From Vibrio sp. VB16 (GTDB lineage Bacteria; Pseudomonadota; Gammaproteobacteria; Enterobacterales; Vibrionaceae): DNA of 64,000 bases. The stretch covers positions 434,001 to 498,000 of the forward strand of contig NZ_CP087590.1 in NCBI RefSeq assembly GCF_015594925.2, written 5' to 3'. Every line of letters begins with the position of its first letter. Position 1 is the stretch's first letter. Shown in pieces: positions 44,438 through 54,702 of this stretch. The notes beneath the pieces were generated by a model. It searched no databases. It saw only the letters and a list, made by a program, of their open reading frames with translations, and was not told the DNA's origin. Both the position numbers and the translations under genes were made by a program.

Positions 44438-47400
44438 TATACTGCCTCCAACATTTCCGTGTTTACTGCTTGAGCATCCGCTTTGCGCTTTTGCATTACT
44501 GCTTTGTAATCGCGTGGCATTACTTTGATCATTTGCGCTAAGTTTGCGTCAAAATCATCAAGGAAAGCTTTTGCTACCGAACTTCCAGTGAACTTGATGT
44601 GTTTAGTTAACATATCTTCAAGAAGATCTCTATCTTCTTGTTCAATTGGATCTAGGTCGACAAGTTCGGGGTTAAGTCTCTTATCGAAGTCCCCAACTTT
44701 GTCCCAAACATAAGCCGTACCGCCACTCATGCCTGCTGCAAAGTTTCTACCTGTTGAGCCAAGGATAATGGCAATACCACCGGTCATATATTCACAACCG
44801 TGGTCTCCAATACCTTCTACAACTACTTTCGCACCTGAGTTTCTTACACAGAAACGTTCGCCAGCAAGGCCTCTAATGAATGACTCACCAGAGGTTGCGC
44901 CGTAAAAACAGACGTTACCAACAACGATATTCTCTTCTGGCACAATGGTAGTGTTTGAATCCGGGTAGAGCACGAGGGTACCGCCAGATAGGCCTTTACC
45001 CCAGTAATCATTCGCATTACCTTCAACTTCAAACTTCACACCTTTTGCAAGGAATGCACCGAAGGATTGACCTGCAGAACCGGTGAATTTGACTTCCATC
45101 GGTTTTGGTAGCCCTTGGTCTTTGTATACTTTCGAAATTTCATTCGATAGCATAGTACCGGTACTACGATCGGTGTTTATTATTGGCAAGCTTGCTGAAA
45201 CCGATTCGCCTTTCTCTAATGCTGGTTTCGCTATCTTAATCAGCTTACGGTCAATAACATCTCCAAGTTGGTGGTTCTGTTTGATTTGGTTATAGACGCC
45301 ATCTGCTTCACGCGCTTTTTCAACATGAAGTACAGGTGTTAGGTCAAGGTTCTTATATTTCCAATGTTTAATATCATCACGTACTTTTAATTTGTGAGAT
45401 TGACCAACCATTTCTTGAATAGTGCGGAACCCAAGTTCTGCCATTACTTCACGTAGGCCTTCAGCCATGTATTGGAAGAAAGTAACCACGTCATCTACAC
45501 GGCCGTCGAAGCGTTCACGCAGTGTCTTGTTCTGTGTGGCGATACCTACAGGGCAAGTGTTTTTATGGCACTTACGCATCATGATACAACCTTCAACAAC
45601 CAGTGCAGCCGTTGCTACACCCCATTCTTCAGCACCTAACAGTGTTGCAACTGCAAGGTCACGTGGTGTTTTCATCTGACCATCTGACTGAACAACAATA
45701 CGGTTACGTAGACCATTTTTCAGCAACGTTTGGTGCGTTTCTGCCAATCCCAGTTCCCAAGGAAGGCCAGTATGACGAATGGACGAAATAGGTGAAGCAC
45801 CTGTACCGCCATCAAAGCCTGCAATAAGGACGACATCGGCTTTGGCTTTTGCAACGCCAGAAGCGATAGTACCTACACCGGCTTCAGACACGAGTTTCAC
45901 GTTCACTCGGCCATCACGGTTCGCATTCTTCAAGTCGTAGATCAGCTGAGCCAGATCCTCGATTGAGTAGATATCGTGGTGCGGTGGTGGTGAAATCAAG
46001 CCGACACCTGGAGTAGAGTGACGAGTTGCCCCGATCCAATCATCCACTTTATCGCCTGGTAATTGACCACCTTCGCCGGGTTTCGCTCCCTGCGCCATCT
46101 TAATCTGAATTTCATCAGCATTCGTGAGGTAGTAAGAGGTAACACCAAAGCGGCCAGAGGCAACTTGTTTAATTGCTGAACGTTCCCAATCTCCATTCTC
46201 TTTTCTTTCGAAACGATCAGGATCTTCACCACCTTCACCGGAGTTCGATTTCGCTCCAATACGATTCATCGCAACAGCAAGTGTTGAGTGCGCTTCGTAG
46301 GAGATAGAACCAAAGCTCATTGCACCAGTGGCAAAGCGCTTGAGAATGCTTTCAATTGGTTCCACTTCTTCAAGAGGAATGGATCCAGAAGGGTTGTTAA
46401 CGAAATCTAGTTGACTACGTAGTGTTGCTGCGTTGTCCCCTTGAGCGTCTACAGCATTGGTATACTGTTTGAACTGATCGTAGTCTTTGTTACGCGTAGA
46501 CTTTTGAAGCAGTGAAATCGTTTCTGGATTAAACAGGTGTTTTTCACCACGTTGTTTCCATTGATAAACACCACCCACATCCAGCATCTGTACTGGAATC
46601 TCACGAGTCGGGAAGCCGATACGATGACGTACCAATACTTCTTTCGCAATGTCGTCGATAGTCAAACCTTGAATACGAGTAACGGTACCTGTGAAGTACT
46701 TATCAACCACAGATTTGCTGATACCAAGCGCTTCGAAGATCTGTGCGCCATGGTAAGACTGCAGTGTAGATATGCCCATCTTAGAGAAGATCTTAAGCAA
46801 GCCGCCATTGACACCATTACGATAGTTGCAAAACAACGTTTCTGATGGCGTTTCTGCGTCTAGTTTCTTCTTCTTCTGAAGGTCAACAATGGATTCCATT
46901 ACTAGGTAAGGGTTAACCGCATTGGCACCATAACCAATAAGTGTTGCGAAATGGTGAGTTTCACGAGCATCACCTGTTTCAACAACGATGTCACATTTAG
47001 CACGTAATCCTTTACGAATTAAGTGATGGTGAACGGCACCAACAGCAAGCATGGCAGGAATCGCAGCATGATTAGAGTTGGTTGCACGGTCAGTCAGAAG
47101 AATAATTGAGTAGCCATCGTTAACCGCATCTTCAGCATACTGACAGATTCGTTTAAGAGCGCGCTCTAGCTTGCCTTCTTCTTCACTTGCACGGAATACT
47201 ATATCAAGCGTTTTAGCTTGGAGGTATTCGTTATCAATGGCTCGTAGTTTCTCTAACTCAGAGTTAGAAAGAACAGGCGACTCAAGCTCAACTTTTTGAC
47301 AGTGTTCTGCTGTTTCAGTTAGTAGGTTCTGATCTTTACCTAGGTAAGTATTCAGAGACATAACCATACGTTCACGAATCGGATCAATAGGTGGGTTGGT

Positions 47401-48984
47401 TACCTGAGCAAAGAGCTGTTTAAAGTAGTTAGATAAGTGTTGGGACTGGTGAGAAAGTATCGCCAGTGGCCAATCTGCGCCCATGGAGCCTAGAGGTTCT
47501 TTACCTTCTCTAGCCATCGGAACAATAATTTCGTTTACTTCTTCAGTTGTGATACCAAAAGCCTGTTGGCTATGAAGTAAGCGTTCTGCAGAAGGTTGGT
47601 GATGCATGTTATCCGCATCAGGCAACTTCTTCAGGCTTAATAAGTTGTCTTTAACCCACTGCTGATAGGGCTGAGATGAAGCGATACCATCTTTCACTTC
47701 TTCATCAGAAATAATGCGGCCTTGTTCAAGGTCAGCCACAAAGATACGACCTGGTTGTAAACGACCGTGATATTCCACATTGTTTGGTTCAATCTCTACC
47801 ACACCAGATTCAGATGCCATCACTAGGAAGTTATCTTTGGTTACTGTATAGCGAGAAGGGCGAAGACCGTTACGGTCTAGTGTCGCTCCTACTTGAACAC
47901 CATCAGTGAAACAGACAGAAGCTGGGCCATCCCATGGTTCCATCAAGTTCGCGTGATATTGATAAAATGCACGGCGGGTCTTGTCCATGTTTTTGTTTTC
48001 TTGCCACGCTTCAGGAATCATCATCATGAGTGCATGTGGCAATGAACGACCAGAAAGAACCAGCAGTTCTAGCGCCATATCAAAGTTAGATGAGTCCGAC
48101 ATCCCTTCCTGACAAATAGGAAGCAACATATCGATTTCAGCTTGAGTGAACAGATCTGACTCAAGAATCGCTTCACGGGCCTTCATCCAGTTTAAGTTAC
48201 CGCGTACGGTGTTAATTTCACCATTGTGTGCGATATAACGGAAAGGCTGAGCTAGACGCCATCTAGGGAAGGTATTGGTAGAGAAACGAGAGTGTACTAA
48301 CGCTAGAGCGGTAACCATGGCTGGATTGCCAAGGTCTAAGAAGTATTGAGGTACTTGCTCAGTAGTTAACTGACCTTTATAAACAAGCGTCTTATAAGAC
48401 ATTGAGTTGATATAAAACTCGTCTTTGATATTAGAGACACTTTCTAGGCATACACGAACGGTGTAGTTACGTAATACATACAGTTTACGTTCAAGTTCTT
48501 CAGGTGTTGTTCCTGGGCTACCAGAAATAAAGACATGCTCGAATTGTGGCTCAGTAGTTAGTGGATCATCACCAAGCATAGAGTTGTCTACAGGGAGAAC
48601 TCGATAACCTACGATTTCTAGATCGAGTCGACGTGCGTTACGCTCTAAAATATCGCGGCACTGCTGACGTTTGTACTTATCTTTAGGGAAAAGTAATACG
48701 CCCACACCATACTTTTCAAAAGACGGTAGCTTAATACCAAGCTTTACCGACTCTTCAAGTAAAAATTCATGAGGTTTTTGTAGCAAGATTCCAGCACCGT
48801 CTCCGCTGCATGGATCACAACCTTGACCGCCACGGTGTTCCATTCTCGCTAGCATATCTAGCGCCTGGGTTACAACGTCGTGCGATTTACGGTTTTTTAA
48901 GTGAGCAACAAAACCAATACCACAAGCGTCATGCTCCAATTCAGGAGTATAAAGACCTTGTTTTTTCTGCTCTCTATCTACCAT
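44437..48984 (-). CDS. gltB: Glutamate synthase [NADPH] large subunit
   Basis: 1515 residues from the ATG at 48984. An upstream ATG at 48993 is rejected because it directly abuts the GGAAGGA site, which sits 8 bases before the 48984 ATG. A short propeptide precedes the glutaminase nucleophile Cys21 in EHDACGIGFVAHLK. Next come the class II amidotransferase domain, FMN synthase domain with the 3Fe-4S cysteines in CIMMRKCHKNTCPVGIATQ (near residue 1150), and the GXGXG C-terminal helix. It makes two glutamates from 2-oxoglutarate and glutamine. An upstream ORF lies in its leader. Confidence 0.97.
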   Translation of the reverse strand: MVDREQKKQGLYTPELEHDACGIGFVAHLKNRKSHDVVTQALDMLARMEHRGGQGCDPCSGDGAGILLQKPHEFLLEESVKLGIKLPSFEKYGVGVLLFPKDKYKRQQCRDILERNARRLDLEIVGYRVLPVDNSMLGDDPLTTEPQFEHVFISGSPGTTPEELERKLYVLRNYTVRVCLESVSNIKDEFYINSMSYKTLVYKGQLTTEQVPQYFLDLGNPAMVTALALVHSRFSTNTFPRWRLAQPFRYIAHNGEINTVRGNLNWMKAREAILESDLFTQAEIDMLLPICQEGMSDSSNFDMALELLVLSGRSLPHALMMMIPEAWQENKNMDKTRRAFYQYHANLMEPWDGPASVCFTDGVQVGATLDRNGLRPSRYTVTKDNFLVMASESGVVEIEPNNVEYHGRLQPGRIFVADLEQGRIISDEEVKDGIASSQPYQQWVKDNLLSLKKLPDADNMHHQPSAERLLHSQQAFGITTEEVNEIIVPMAREGKEPLGSMGADWPLAILSHQSQHLSNYFKQLFAQVTNPPIDPIRERMVMSLNTYLGKDQNLLTETAEHCQKVELESPVLSNSELEKLRAIDNEYLQAKTLDIVFRASEEEGKLERALKRICQYAEDAVNDGYSIILLTDRATNSNHAAIPAMLAVGAVHHHLIRKGLRAKCDIVVETGDARETHHFATLIGYGANAVNPYLVMESIVDLQKKKKLDAETPSETLFCNYRNGVNGGLLKIFSKMGISTLQSYHGAQIFEALGISKSVVDKYFTGTVTRIQGLTIDDIAKEVLVRHRIGFPTREIPVQMLDVGGVYQWKQRGEKHLFNPETISLLQKSTRNKDYDQFKQYTNAVDAQGDNAATLRSQLDFVNNPSGSIPLEEVEPIESILKRFATGAMSFGSISYEAHSTLAVAMNRIGAKSNSGEGGEDPDRFERKENGDWERSAIKQVASGRFGVTSYYLTNADEIQIKMAQGAKPGEGGQLPGDKVDDWIGATRHSTPGVGLISPPPHHDIYSIEDLAQLIYDLKNANRDGRVNVKLVSEAGVGTIASGVAKAKADVVLIAGFDGGTGASPISSIRHTGLPWELGLAETHQTLLKNGLRNRIVVQSDGQMKTPRDLAVATLLGAEEWGVATAALVVEGCIMMRKCHKNTCPVGIATQNKTLRERFDGRVDDVVTFFQYMAEGLREVMAELGFRTIQEMVGQSHKLKVRDDIKHWKYKNLDLTPVLHVEKAREADGVYNQIKQNHQLGDVIDRKLIKIAKPALEKGESVSASLPIINTDRSTGTMLSNEISKVYKDQGLPKPMEVKFTGSAGQSFGAFLAKGVKFEVEGNANDYWGKGLSGGTLVLYPDSNTTIVPEENIVVGNVCFYGATSGESFIRGLAGERFCVRNSGAKVVVEGIGDHGCEYMTGGIAIILGSTGRNFAAGMSGGTAYVWDKVGDFDKRLNPELVDLDPIEQEDRDLLEDMLTKHIKFTGSSVAKAFLDDFDANLAQMIKVMPRDYKAVMQKRKADAQAVNTEMLEAV

Positions 48985-49001
48985 AAGATACATCCTTCCA
49001 A

Positions 49002-49067
49002 TTAAATTTCAGGCGTAACATGCCTAAGGCATTTCCACCCTGTCATTTTATTATTTGTATAGTTCAT
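49002..49067 (-). CDS. Candidate 21-aa leader peptide upstream of gltB
   Basis: A 21-codon ORF (MNYTNNKMTGWKCLRHVTPE plus Ile) ends 17 bases before the gltB start, just before its Shine-Dalgarno site. A GGTGA site lies 6-8 bases before its own ATG. Inside it is the perfect palindrome ATGCC-TTA-GGCAT (about 49020-49032). This could act as a regulatory leader peptide. Only one glutamate codon is present, so classical amino-acid attenuation by Glu is not evident. Could be chance. Confidence 0.4.
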   Translation of the reverse strand: MNYTNNKMTGWKCLRHVTPEI

Positions 49068-49536
49068 AGCATCACCAAGTGTGGTTAGCTTGAGTCCATT
49101 CCGTTCTTCACAGGAAATTTATTTGTGAAAAAAACATTTCCGTCAGTGTTATCCGTTGTTATCAGGCCACTTTATGGTGGTTTGTGTTGGCGGGTTGGAT
49201 ATACACAGATTATTCTGCATTAAAATGCGGGCCCTTTCCCTAGGGTTTTAAATGCAGACATCCATCCATCCTACAATTTTGTGTAGCTTAATTCCATCAA
49301 AAAGTTGAGCTTGATTCTGTTTTTTTAATAAACACATGAATAATAAACAGTAAAAATGCCCCAAAGATGCCAATTTCAAGCGAAGATAGTGCATTTTTAT
49401 TAGAATCTGTATCGCTTTATTGATATGGGATAGTGAATCACTTTGTACCACTGCCTATAATTTCGCGGCGTTATTTTTCAATGATGTAATTTTCTTTCAT
49501 ATGCACTCAATAACCAGAAGTAGGTAGTTCGAATCG
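49068..49536. other. gltB-yhcC divergent intergenic region
   Basis: 469 bp. It holds the palindrome at 49215-49257 and AT-rich promoter-like DNA, but no protein gene I can support. An open frame on the minus strand at 49248-49451 looks like chance. Confidence 0.5.
49215..49257. repeat. Long imperfect palindrome between gltB and yhcC
   Basis: CTGCATT-AAAA (49215-49225) is matched by TTTTAAATGCAG (49246-49257) with one bulged base, enclosing GGGCCC and CCCTAGGG cores. No adjacent T run makes a terminator. It is about 230 bp upstream of the gltB start and 280 bp upstream of yhcC, so an operator or leader structure is possible. Confidence 0.5.
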
Positions 49537-50493
49537 ATGCAATTACATGAATTAGTCAATACCCTTGGTCAAGACCTTCAACATAGATATGGAGAAAAAG
49601 TCCATAAACTAACGCTACATGGCGGTTTTAGCTGTCCTAATAGAGATGGAACGCTAGGGCGAGGTGGTTGTACTTATTGTAATGTGGCTTCTTTTTCTGA
49701 TGAGAAAACTCAGAAACAGAGCATCTTAGAACAGCTAACAGAGCGAGCGGGGGAGGTGAAGAGAGCCAAAAGGTATCTCGCTTACTTTCAAGCTTACACA
49801 AGCACCTATGCTGAAGTTCAGACCCTTAAAAACATGTATGAAGAAGCGTTAAAGCTCGCGGATATGGTTGGTTTGTGTGTAGGAACTCGGCCAGACTGCG
49901 TTCCTGACGCGGTTTTAGATTTGTTATCTAATTATGTTCAGCAAGGTTACGAGATTTGGCTCGAGTTGGGTTTACAAACAGCAAACAACGATACGTTGAA
50001 ACGTATAAATAGAGGGCATGATTTCGAATGCTATGCAGAGATCACTAAAAAAGCTCGGGCATTGGGTATAAAAGTGTGTACGCATCTCATCATCGGTTTA
50101 CCAAAAGAGACCAAAATCGATTACCTCGACACGATGGGGAAGGTTTTGGAAGTGGGCACGGATGGTATAAAACTTCATCCACTGCATATCGTTGAGGGGA
50201 GTACGATGGCCAAAGCGTGGAGAACTGGTCGATTAGAAGCCCCAGAAATGGACGAATATGTTGCTGTAGCCAGTGAACTTATTCGAATGACACCTCCAGA
50301 AGTGGTGTATCACAGAGTCTCTGCCGCCGCCCGCCGCCCGACTTTACTTGCTCCACTTTGGTGTGAAAATAGATGGTTAGGGATGACAGAAATAGGACGA
50401 GCATTGGACAAAGATGGTGCGCAAGGCTCTTTGACCGATGTTCCATTCGTGTACTCAATACCGATAGTTAAAGAACAGAGCAGAACAAACTGA
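49537..50493 (+). CDS. yhcC: YhcC family radical SAM protein
   Basis: 318 residues (TIGR01212 type). The cluster-binding cysteines are in SCPNRDGTLGRGGCTYCNVA (about residues 31-50), with the unusual wide spacing of this family rather than CxxxCxxC. The downstream LGLQTANNDTLKRINRGHD and HLIIGLPKET segments are Elp3/HemN-like. The substrate is unestablished. It is divergent from gltB, as in E. coli where yhcC lies beside gltBD, and is followed by the diguanylate cyclase and arcB. Confidence 0.92.
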   Translation: MQLHELVNTLGQDLQHRYGEKVHKLTLHGGFSCPNRDGTLGRGGCTYCNVASFSDEKTQKQSILEQLTERAGEVKRAKRYLAYFQAYTSTYAEVQTLKNMYEEALKLADMVGLCVGTRPDCVPDAVLDLLSNYVQQGYEIWLELGLQTANNDTLKRINRGHDFECYAEITKKARALGIKVCTHLIIGLPKETKIDYLDTMGKVLEVGTDGIKLHPLHIVEGSTMAKAWRTGRLEAPEMDEYVAVASELIRMTPPEVVYHRVSAAARRPTLLAPLWCENRWLGMTEIGRALDKDGAQGSLTDVPFVYSIPIVKEQSRTN

Positions 50494-50533
50494 TATATTC
50501 GTAACAATTATTTATAAATGAACACGATACGAA

Positions 50534-52273
50534 ATGGACAACCTGTTTTATCAGATAGCAAAATGGAATTACTTTGCAGAAATAGAAGTGCTGGTGGTTG
50601 TAATCGCATTCTCTATCATCGTTATGCAGAGGCGAAAGTATCAAAATCAAATTACCTCTTACTATAAGAATGCGCCAATCGCAATAATGGTGATTGATAG
50701 GGAGTCAGGTATCATTTCGCTATCTAATCGAAGTGCTATGCAACAACTAGGCATAAGAAAAATTGGGGAAAAATACCTATACCCATCAGGGTTAGAAGAG
50801 GCCTCTTTTTTAAAGACATTTAAACCGATCAGTGGCAAGCGCTTTCAAAACCTTGAACAGACGTGGACCACTTCAGATAGACCTCCAATCCATATTGACT
50901 TTTCTGGGCAAAAAATTCGTTTCAATAACCGTTCATCTTGGTTGTTGTATGCAACTTTGCATCAAAATTCTGGCTTAGAAAATGAACAAGTGAAAACCTC
51001 CTTAAGGATTGCTAGAACCTCGCTCGATACACTTTCTGAACTAATTTATATCAAGAATAAAGACGGTCATATTGTCGATACCAACCACGCCTTTGATAAG
51101 TTTTGGAAAGGAAGAGTTGACGAGTCCGATGTCGATATTGAAGGAATCCTTCAAGGAAGAAGTACACAGAGGCGTTGGACAACCGATCCCGAAGGTAGAG
51201 GTTGCTTGCTAGAAACCTCACAATCGACACTACTATCGAGCGATGGCGAGGTTCTTGGTTCTCTAGGTATAAGCCATGATGTCACCGATTGGTTTAAGAT
51301 GCAGCAGGACCTACGTGATGAAATGGAGAAGCGCAAGGGAACAGAGATAGCTCTGGCACAAAGGGATACTATTTTAGAATCCTTGTTAGAATCTTCACCC
51401 GACGGTATTGCATTGTTCAATGAAAACAAAGTGTATGAAGCATGTAACCAAGCCTTTGCTGATATGCTGGGCATTGCTGACTACACGACGCTAGTGGGAA
51501 AACGAATTGAAGAGGTTTTGCTACAGAAAATGGATAAAGATATCTCTCGCACCGATGAGCAAGTACTCAAAGACGGTAAACCATTGAGATATCGTGAGCA
51601 GACGTTTGATGAGAACGGTCATCCTAGATGGTTTGACGTTGTAAAATCGCCTTATAAAGATCCTAACTCTGGGGCGAATGGTGTATTGCTTATGACTCGA
51701 GATGTGACCGATAGTTGCCTAGTGGAAATGCAGTTGGAAGAGATGAATCATGAATTAGAAAGGCTAAGCTTTTTGGATGGCTTAACGCAAATAGCGAATA
51801 GAAGAAGCTTTGACGAACAACTTGATACGATATTGAATATTCATAAAAGACAAAAAATGTCACTCACAGTGATGCTGTGCGATATCGATTTCTTTAAAGA
51901 CTTTAATGATAACTATGGGCACCAAAAAGGTGATGAAACGTTAAGGCTCGTAGCACAGTCATTTCAACAGGTCCTGACACGTTCATCGGATTGTGTAGCA
52001 AGGTATGGTGGCGAAGAATTTGGCTTCGTTATTCCGAATACCAATTACAACGGAGCACAAGTACTGGCAAGAAAAATTCATGATGTGATTAAGGAGCTAA
52101 ATATTAAGCATGAGTTCTCGTCAGTGAGCGATCGAATTACATTGAGTATTGGTGTTGTATCGGTAACACCGACGAGCAACGATGTGCCCAATAGATTAAT
52201 AGGCTATGCAGATCAGGCCCTTTATTCAGCGAAAAAACAGGGGCGAAACCAGACCCGATATCATCAAAATTAG
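50534..52273 (+). CDS. PAS-containing diguanylate cyclase
   Basis: 579 residues. One N-terminal membrane helix (EIEVLVVVIAFSIIVMQ, about residues 16-32), then three PAS-like regions (about 45-110, 160-255, 280-400), a helical linker (EEMNHELERLS) and a C-terminal GGDEF domain. The active site is GGEEF at 492-496, and an RSSD motif at 483-486, five residues upstream, is a complete inhibitory I-site. It should make c-di-GMP from two GTP. No EAL domain. It sits between yhcC and arcB, so it may respond to redox or electron-transport state (inference). Confidence 0.9.
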   Translation: MDNLFYQIAKWNYFAEIEVLVVVIAFSIIVMQRRKYQNQITSYYKNAPIAIMVIDRESGIISLSNRSAMQQLGIRKIGEKYLYPSGLEEASFLKTFKPISGKRFQNLEQTWTTSDRPPIHIDFSGQKIRFNNRSSWLLYATLHQNSGLENEQVKTSLRIARTSLDTLSELIYIKNKDGHIVDTNHAFDKFWKGRVDESDVDIEGILQGRSTQRRWTTDPEGRGCLLETSQSTLLSSDGEVLGSLGISHDVTDWFKMQQDLRDEMEKRKGTEIALAQRDTILESLLESSPDGIALFNENKVYEACNQAFADMLGIADYTTLVGKRIEEVLLQKMDKDISRTDEQVLKDGKPLRYREQTFDENGHPRWFDVVKSPYKDPNSGANGVLLMTRDVTDSCLVEMQLEEMNHELERLSFLDGLTQIANRRSFDEQLDTILNIHKRQKMSLTVMLCDIDFFKDFNDNYGHQKGDETLRLVAQSFQQVLTRSSDCVARYGGEEFGFVIPNTNYNGAQVLARKIHDVIKELNIKHEFSSVSDRITLSIGVVSVTPTSNDVPNRLIGYADQALYSAKKQGRNQTRYHQN

Positions 52274-52353
52274 TGGTAAAAAGTGATAGGTAGTACTTAC
52301 AAGCTACTTCCTAATGGATAGAATAGCGTATCTTCTTTTTCTCGGAGTAATAA

Positions 52354-54702
52354 ATGAAACCAATCAAAAGCTTAGCTCAGTATTATGTTGATCTTCTCGT
52401 TAAGCTAGGCATTCTTCGGTTTTCGATTCTTCTCGCCCTTGCGCTCGTCGCTCTTGCGGTTTTTGTTCAGGTTGGCATCACACTAGGCCTGCAAGGGAAT
52501 GTTGATGACATAGACATTATTCGCTCTGTTTTCTTTGGGCTTCTTATTACCCCATGGGCGGTGTACTTTTTGTCTGTTGTAGTGGATCAGTTAGAAGAAT
52601 CTCGCCAGAGACTTTCCAAGTTGGTCTCTAAGTTAAAAGAAATGCGTTCACGAGATAAAGAGCTGAATAATCAATTACAACAGAACATAATTAAGCTCAA
52701 TCAAGAGATAGAAGAGAGACAAAAAGCGGAAGAAGCTCGACAAGATGCTATCAATGATCTTGAGAATGAAGTTTATCAGAGAGAGAAAACGCAACTAGAG
52801 CTAGCTGAACGGACGACACTACTTCGATCTTTTATCGATACATCACCAGACCTTATTTATTATCGAAATGCAGAGGGTATTTTTTCTGGATGCAACCGAG
52901 CGGTTGAAGAACTAACGGGTCGTTCAGAGCAAGAGTTAGTTGGTTTGACTCCTTGGGATGTTTACAGCAAAGAAATTGCACAGGAAGTCGTCACCACGGA
53001 TGAACTGGTTTTTCGTAATAATGAAGAGATCACTTATGAACAATGGTTAGAATATCCAGACGGAAAAAAAGTCTATTTTGAGCTTCGTAAAGTACCATTT
53101 TATAACAAAGAAGGGCGTCACCTAGGATTGGTTGGCTTTGGGCGAGACATCACGGAGCGTAAGAAGTATCAAGATGCTTTAGAAAAGGCGAGTAGAGATA
53201 AAACCACCTTTGTCTCTACCGTGAGCCATGAATTAAGAACCCCTCTTAATGGCATTGTTGGCTTAAGTCGAATGCTGCTAGATACTTCACTTTCGGAAGA
53301 ACAGCGCCAACATATGCAAACCATCAATGTCAGTGCTATTACCTTGGGTAATATTTTTAACGATATTATCGATATGGACAAATTTGATCGTCGAAAATTA
53401 GAATTATTGCCAAAGGCGATCAATCTAGAAGATTTTGTTTCAGAGATGGAGAGTATTTCGGCGTTGATGGCCGAACAAAAAGGTTTGCGATTCGATCTAG
53501 AGCGACTGACCAACTTTCCTAGTTTTATCGAAGCCGATGCGACCCGTCTACGTCAAGTGCTTTGGAATTTAATTGGAAACGCCACCAAGTTTACCAAAGA
53601 GGGGGGTGTGGTAATGAGTGTCGGCGTTGATGTTGAAGATGGCATGGCCGACATTGTATTTGAAGTAGAAGATACGGGCATTGGTATACCTGAAAAAGAA
53701 CTCGATAAAATCTTTGCGATGTATTATCAAGTGAAATCGGGTAAGGATAATTTACATGCAGTAGGAACTGGGATTGGGCTCGCTGTCTCCAAGCAATTGG
53801 TCAAAATGATGGGCGGAGATATCCTTGTCAGCAGTGAAGAAGGGTTTGGAAGCACCTTTACTCTAAATATCCGCGTACCGGTTGTTAAAGCGGTCACTGA
53901 AGTGAAGAACAAGCCGAAGAAACAAAGAGCGATTCGTATTTTCATGATAGAAGATATTCAACTGAATATTACGGTTGCTAAATCTTTGCTGGAAAGTTTG
54001 GGTCACTCTGTTGATATCGCAATGGATGGGGAGGACGCCATCGCACAGTTCTCCCCAGACAAATATGATTTAGTTTTGCTGGATATTCAGTTGCCAGATA
54101 TGACGGGTTTTGATGTCGCACAATACTACCGTGAGAAATTTACAGAGTTACCTCCATTAGTTGCATTGACTGCGAATGTAATGAAAGACAAAAAAGACTA
54201 TATCGAAAAAGGAATGGATGACGCACTTAGTAAGCCTCTCTCAGTAAAAGCGATTCAAAGGGTCATTGAAAAATGGTGTATTGAAGATGAACCTAAAAAG
54301 AGTGGGGAACCACTAAAAGAACAAGAAAAAATATCAAGCTCAGATGTTGCTTCGACGCTTTTAGATATTGAAATGCTCAAATCCTATGTGGATATCGTTG
54401 GTACGCAGCCAGTGTTAGAGAGTATAAAAATGTTTGAAGAGATGTTGCCGGGTTATTTAGAGATATTAGACTCTAATATGGTGGCGCAAGATCAAGACGG
54501 AATTGTATCGGAAGCGCATAAAATAAAGGGTGCAGCCGGGTCTATCGGATTAATGCATATTCAAAAAGTCGCACAAAAAGCTCAGTCACCAGAAATGCCA
54601 GCATGGTGGGAAAATATTGCGGACTGGGTTGATGAGATTAAAAATGAATATCAAAATGACATTGAGATCTTGAGAGCATGGTTAGCGGGACAAGATAAGT
54701 AA
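52354..54702 (+). CDS. arcB: Aerobic respiration control sensor kinase ArcB
   Basis: 782 residues. Two N-terminal transmembrane helices (about residues 19-45 and 55-77) with a very short periplasmic loop, a coiled coil, a PAS domain (about 155-270), HisKA with H292 in STVSHELRTPLNG, HATPase (NLIGNATKFT), receiver with D577 in LVLLDIQLPDMTG, and a C-terminal HPt with H722 in EAHKIKGAAGS. It senses quinone redox state and phosphorylates ArcA by a His-Asp-His relay. It is convergent with arcA, which in E. coli lies elsewhere. Confidence 0.95.
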   Translation: MKPIKSLAQYYVDLLVKLGILRFSILLALALVALAVFVQVGITLGLQGNVDDIDIIRSVFFGLLITPWAVYFLSVVVDQLEESRQRLSKLVSKLKEMRSRDKELNNQLQQNIIKLNQEIEERQKAEEARQDAINDLENEVYQREKTQLELAERTTLLRSFIDTSPDLIYYRNAEGIFSGCNRAVEELTGRSEQELVGLTPWDVYSKEIAQEVVTTDELVFRNNEEITYEQWLEYPDGKKVYFELRKVPFYNKEGRHLGLVGFGRDITERKKYQDALEKASRDKTTFVSTVSHELRTPLNGIVGLSRMLLDTSLSEEQRQHMQTINVSAITLGNIFNDIIDMDKFDRRKLELLPKAINLEDFVSEMESISALMAEQKGLRFDLERLTNFPSFIEADATRLRQVLWNLIGNATKFTKEGGVVMSVGVDVEDGMADIVFEVEDTGIGIPEKELDKIFAMYYQVKSGKDNLHAVGTGIGLAVSKQLVKMMGGDILVSSEEGFGSTFTLNIRVPVVKAVTEVKNKPKKQRAIRIFMIEDIQLNITVAKSLLESLGHSVDIAMDGEDAIAQFSPDKYDLVLLDIQLPDMTGFDVAQYYREKFTELPPLVALTANVMKDKKDYIEKGMDDALSKPLSVKAIQRVIEKWCIEDEPKKSGEPLKEQEKISSSDVASTLLDIEMLKSYVDIVGTQPVLESIKMFEEMLPGYLEILDSNMVAQDQDGIVSEAHKIKGAAGSIGLMHIQKVAQKAQSPEMPAWWENIADWVDEIKNEYQNDIEILRAWLAGQDK

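Noticed and set aside
48985..48993. gltB start at 48993
   Set aside because: The ATG abuts the Shine-Dalgarno sequence itself; spacing favours 48984.
49248..49451. 67-codon minus-strand open frame upstream of gltB
   Set aside because: No ribosome site, random-looking composition, and it contains one arm of the palindrome; no support as a gene.
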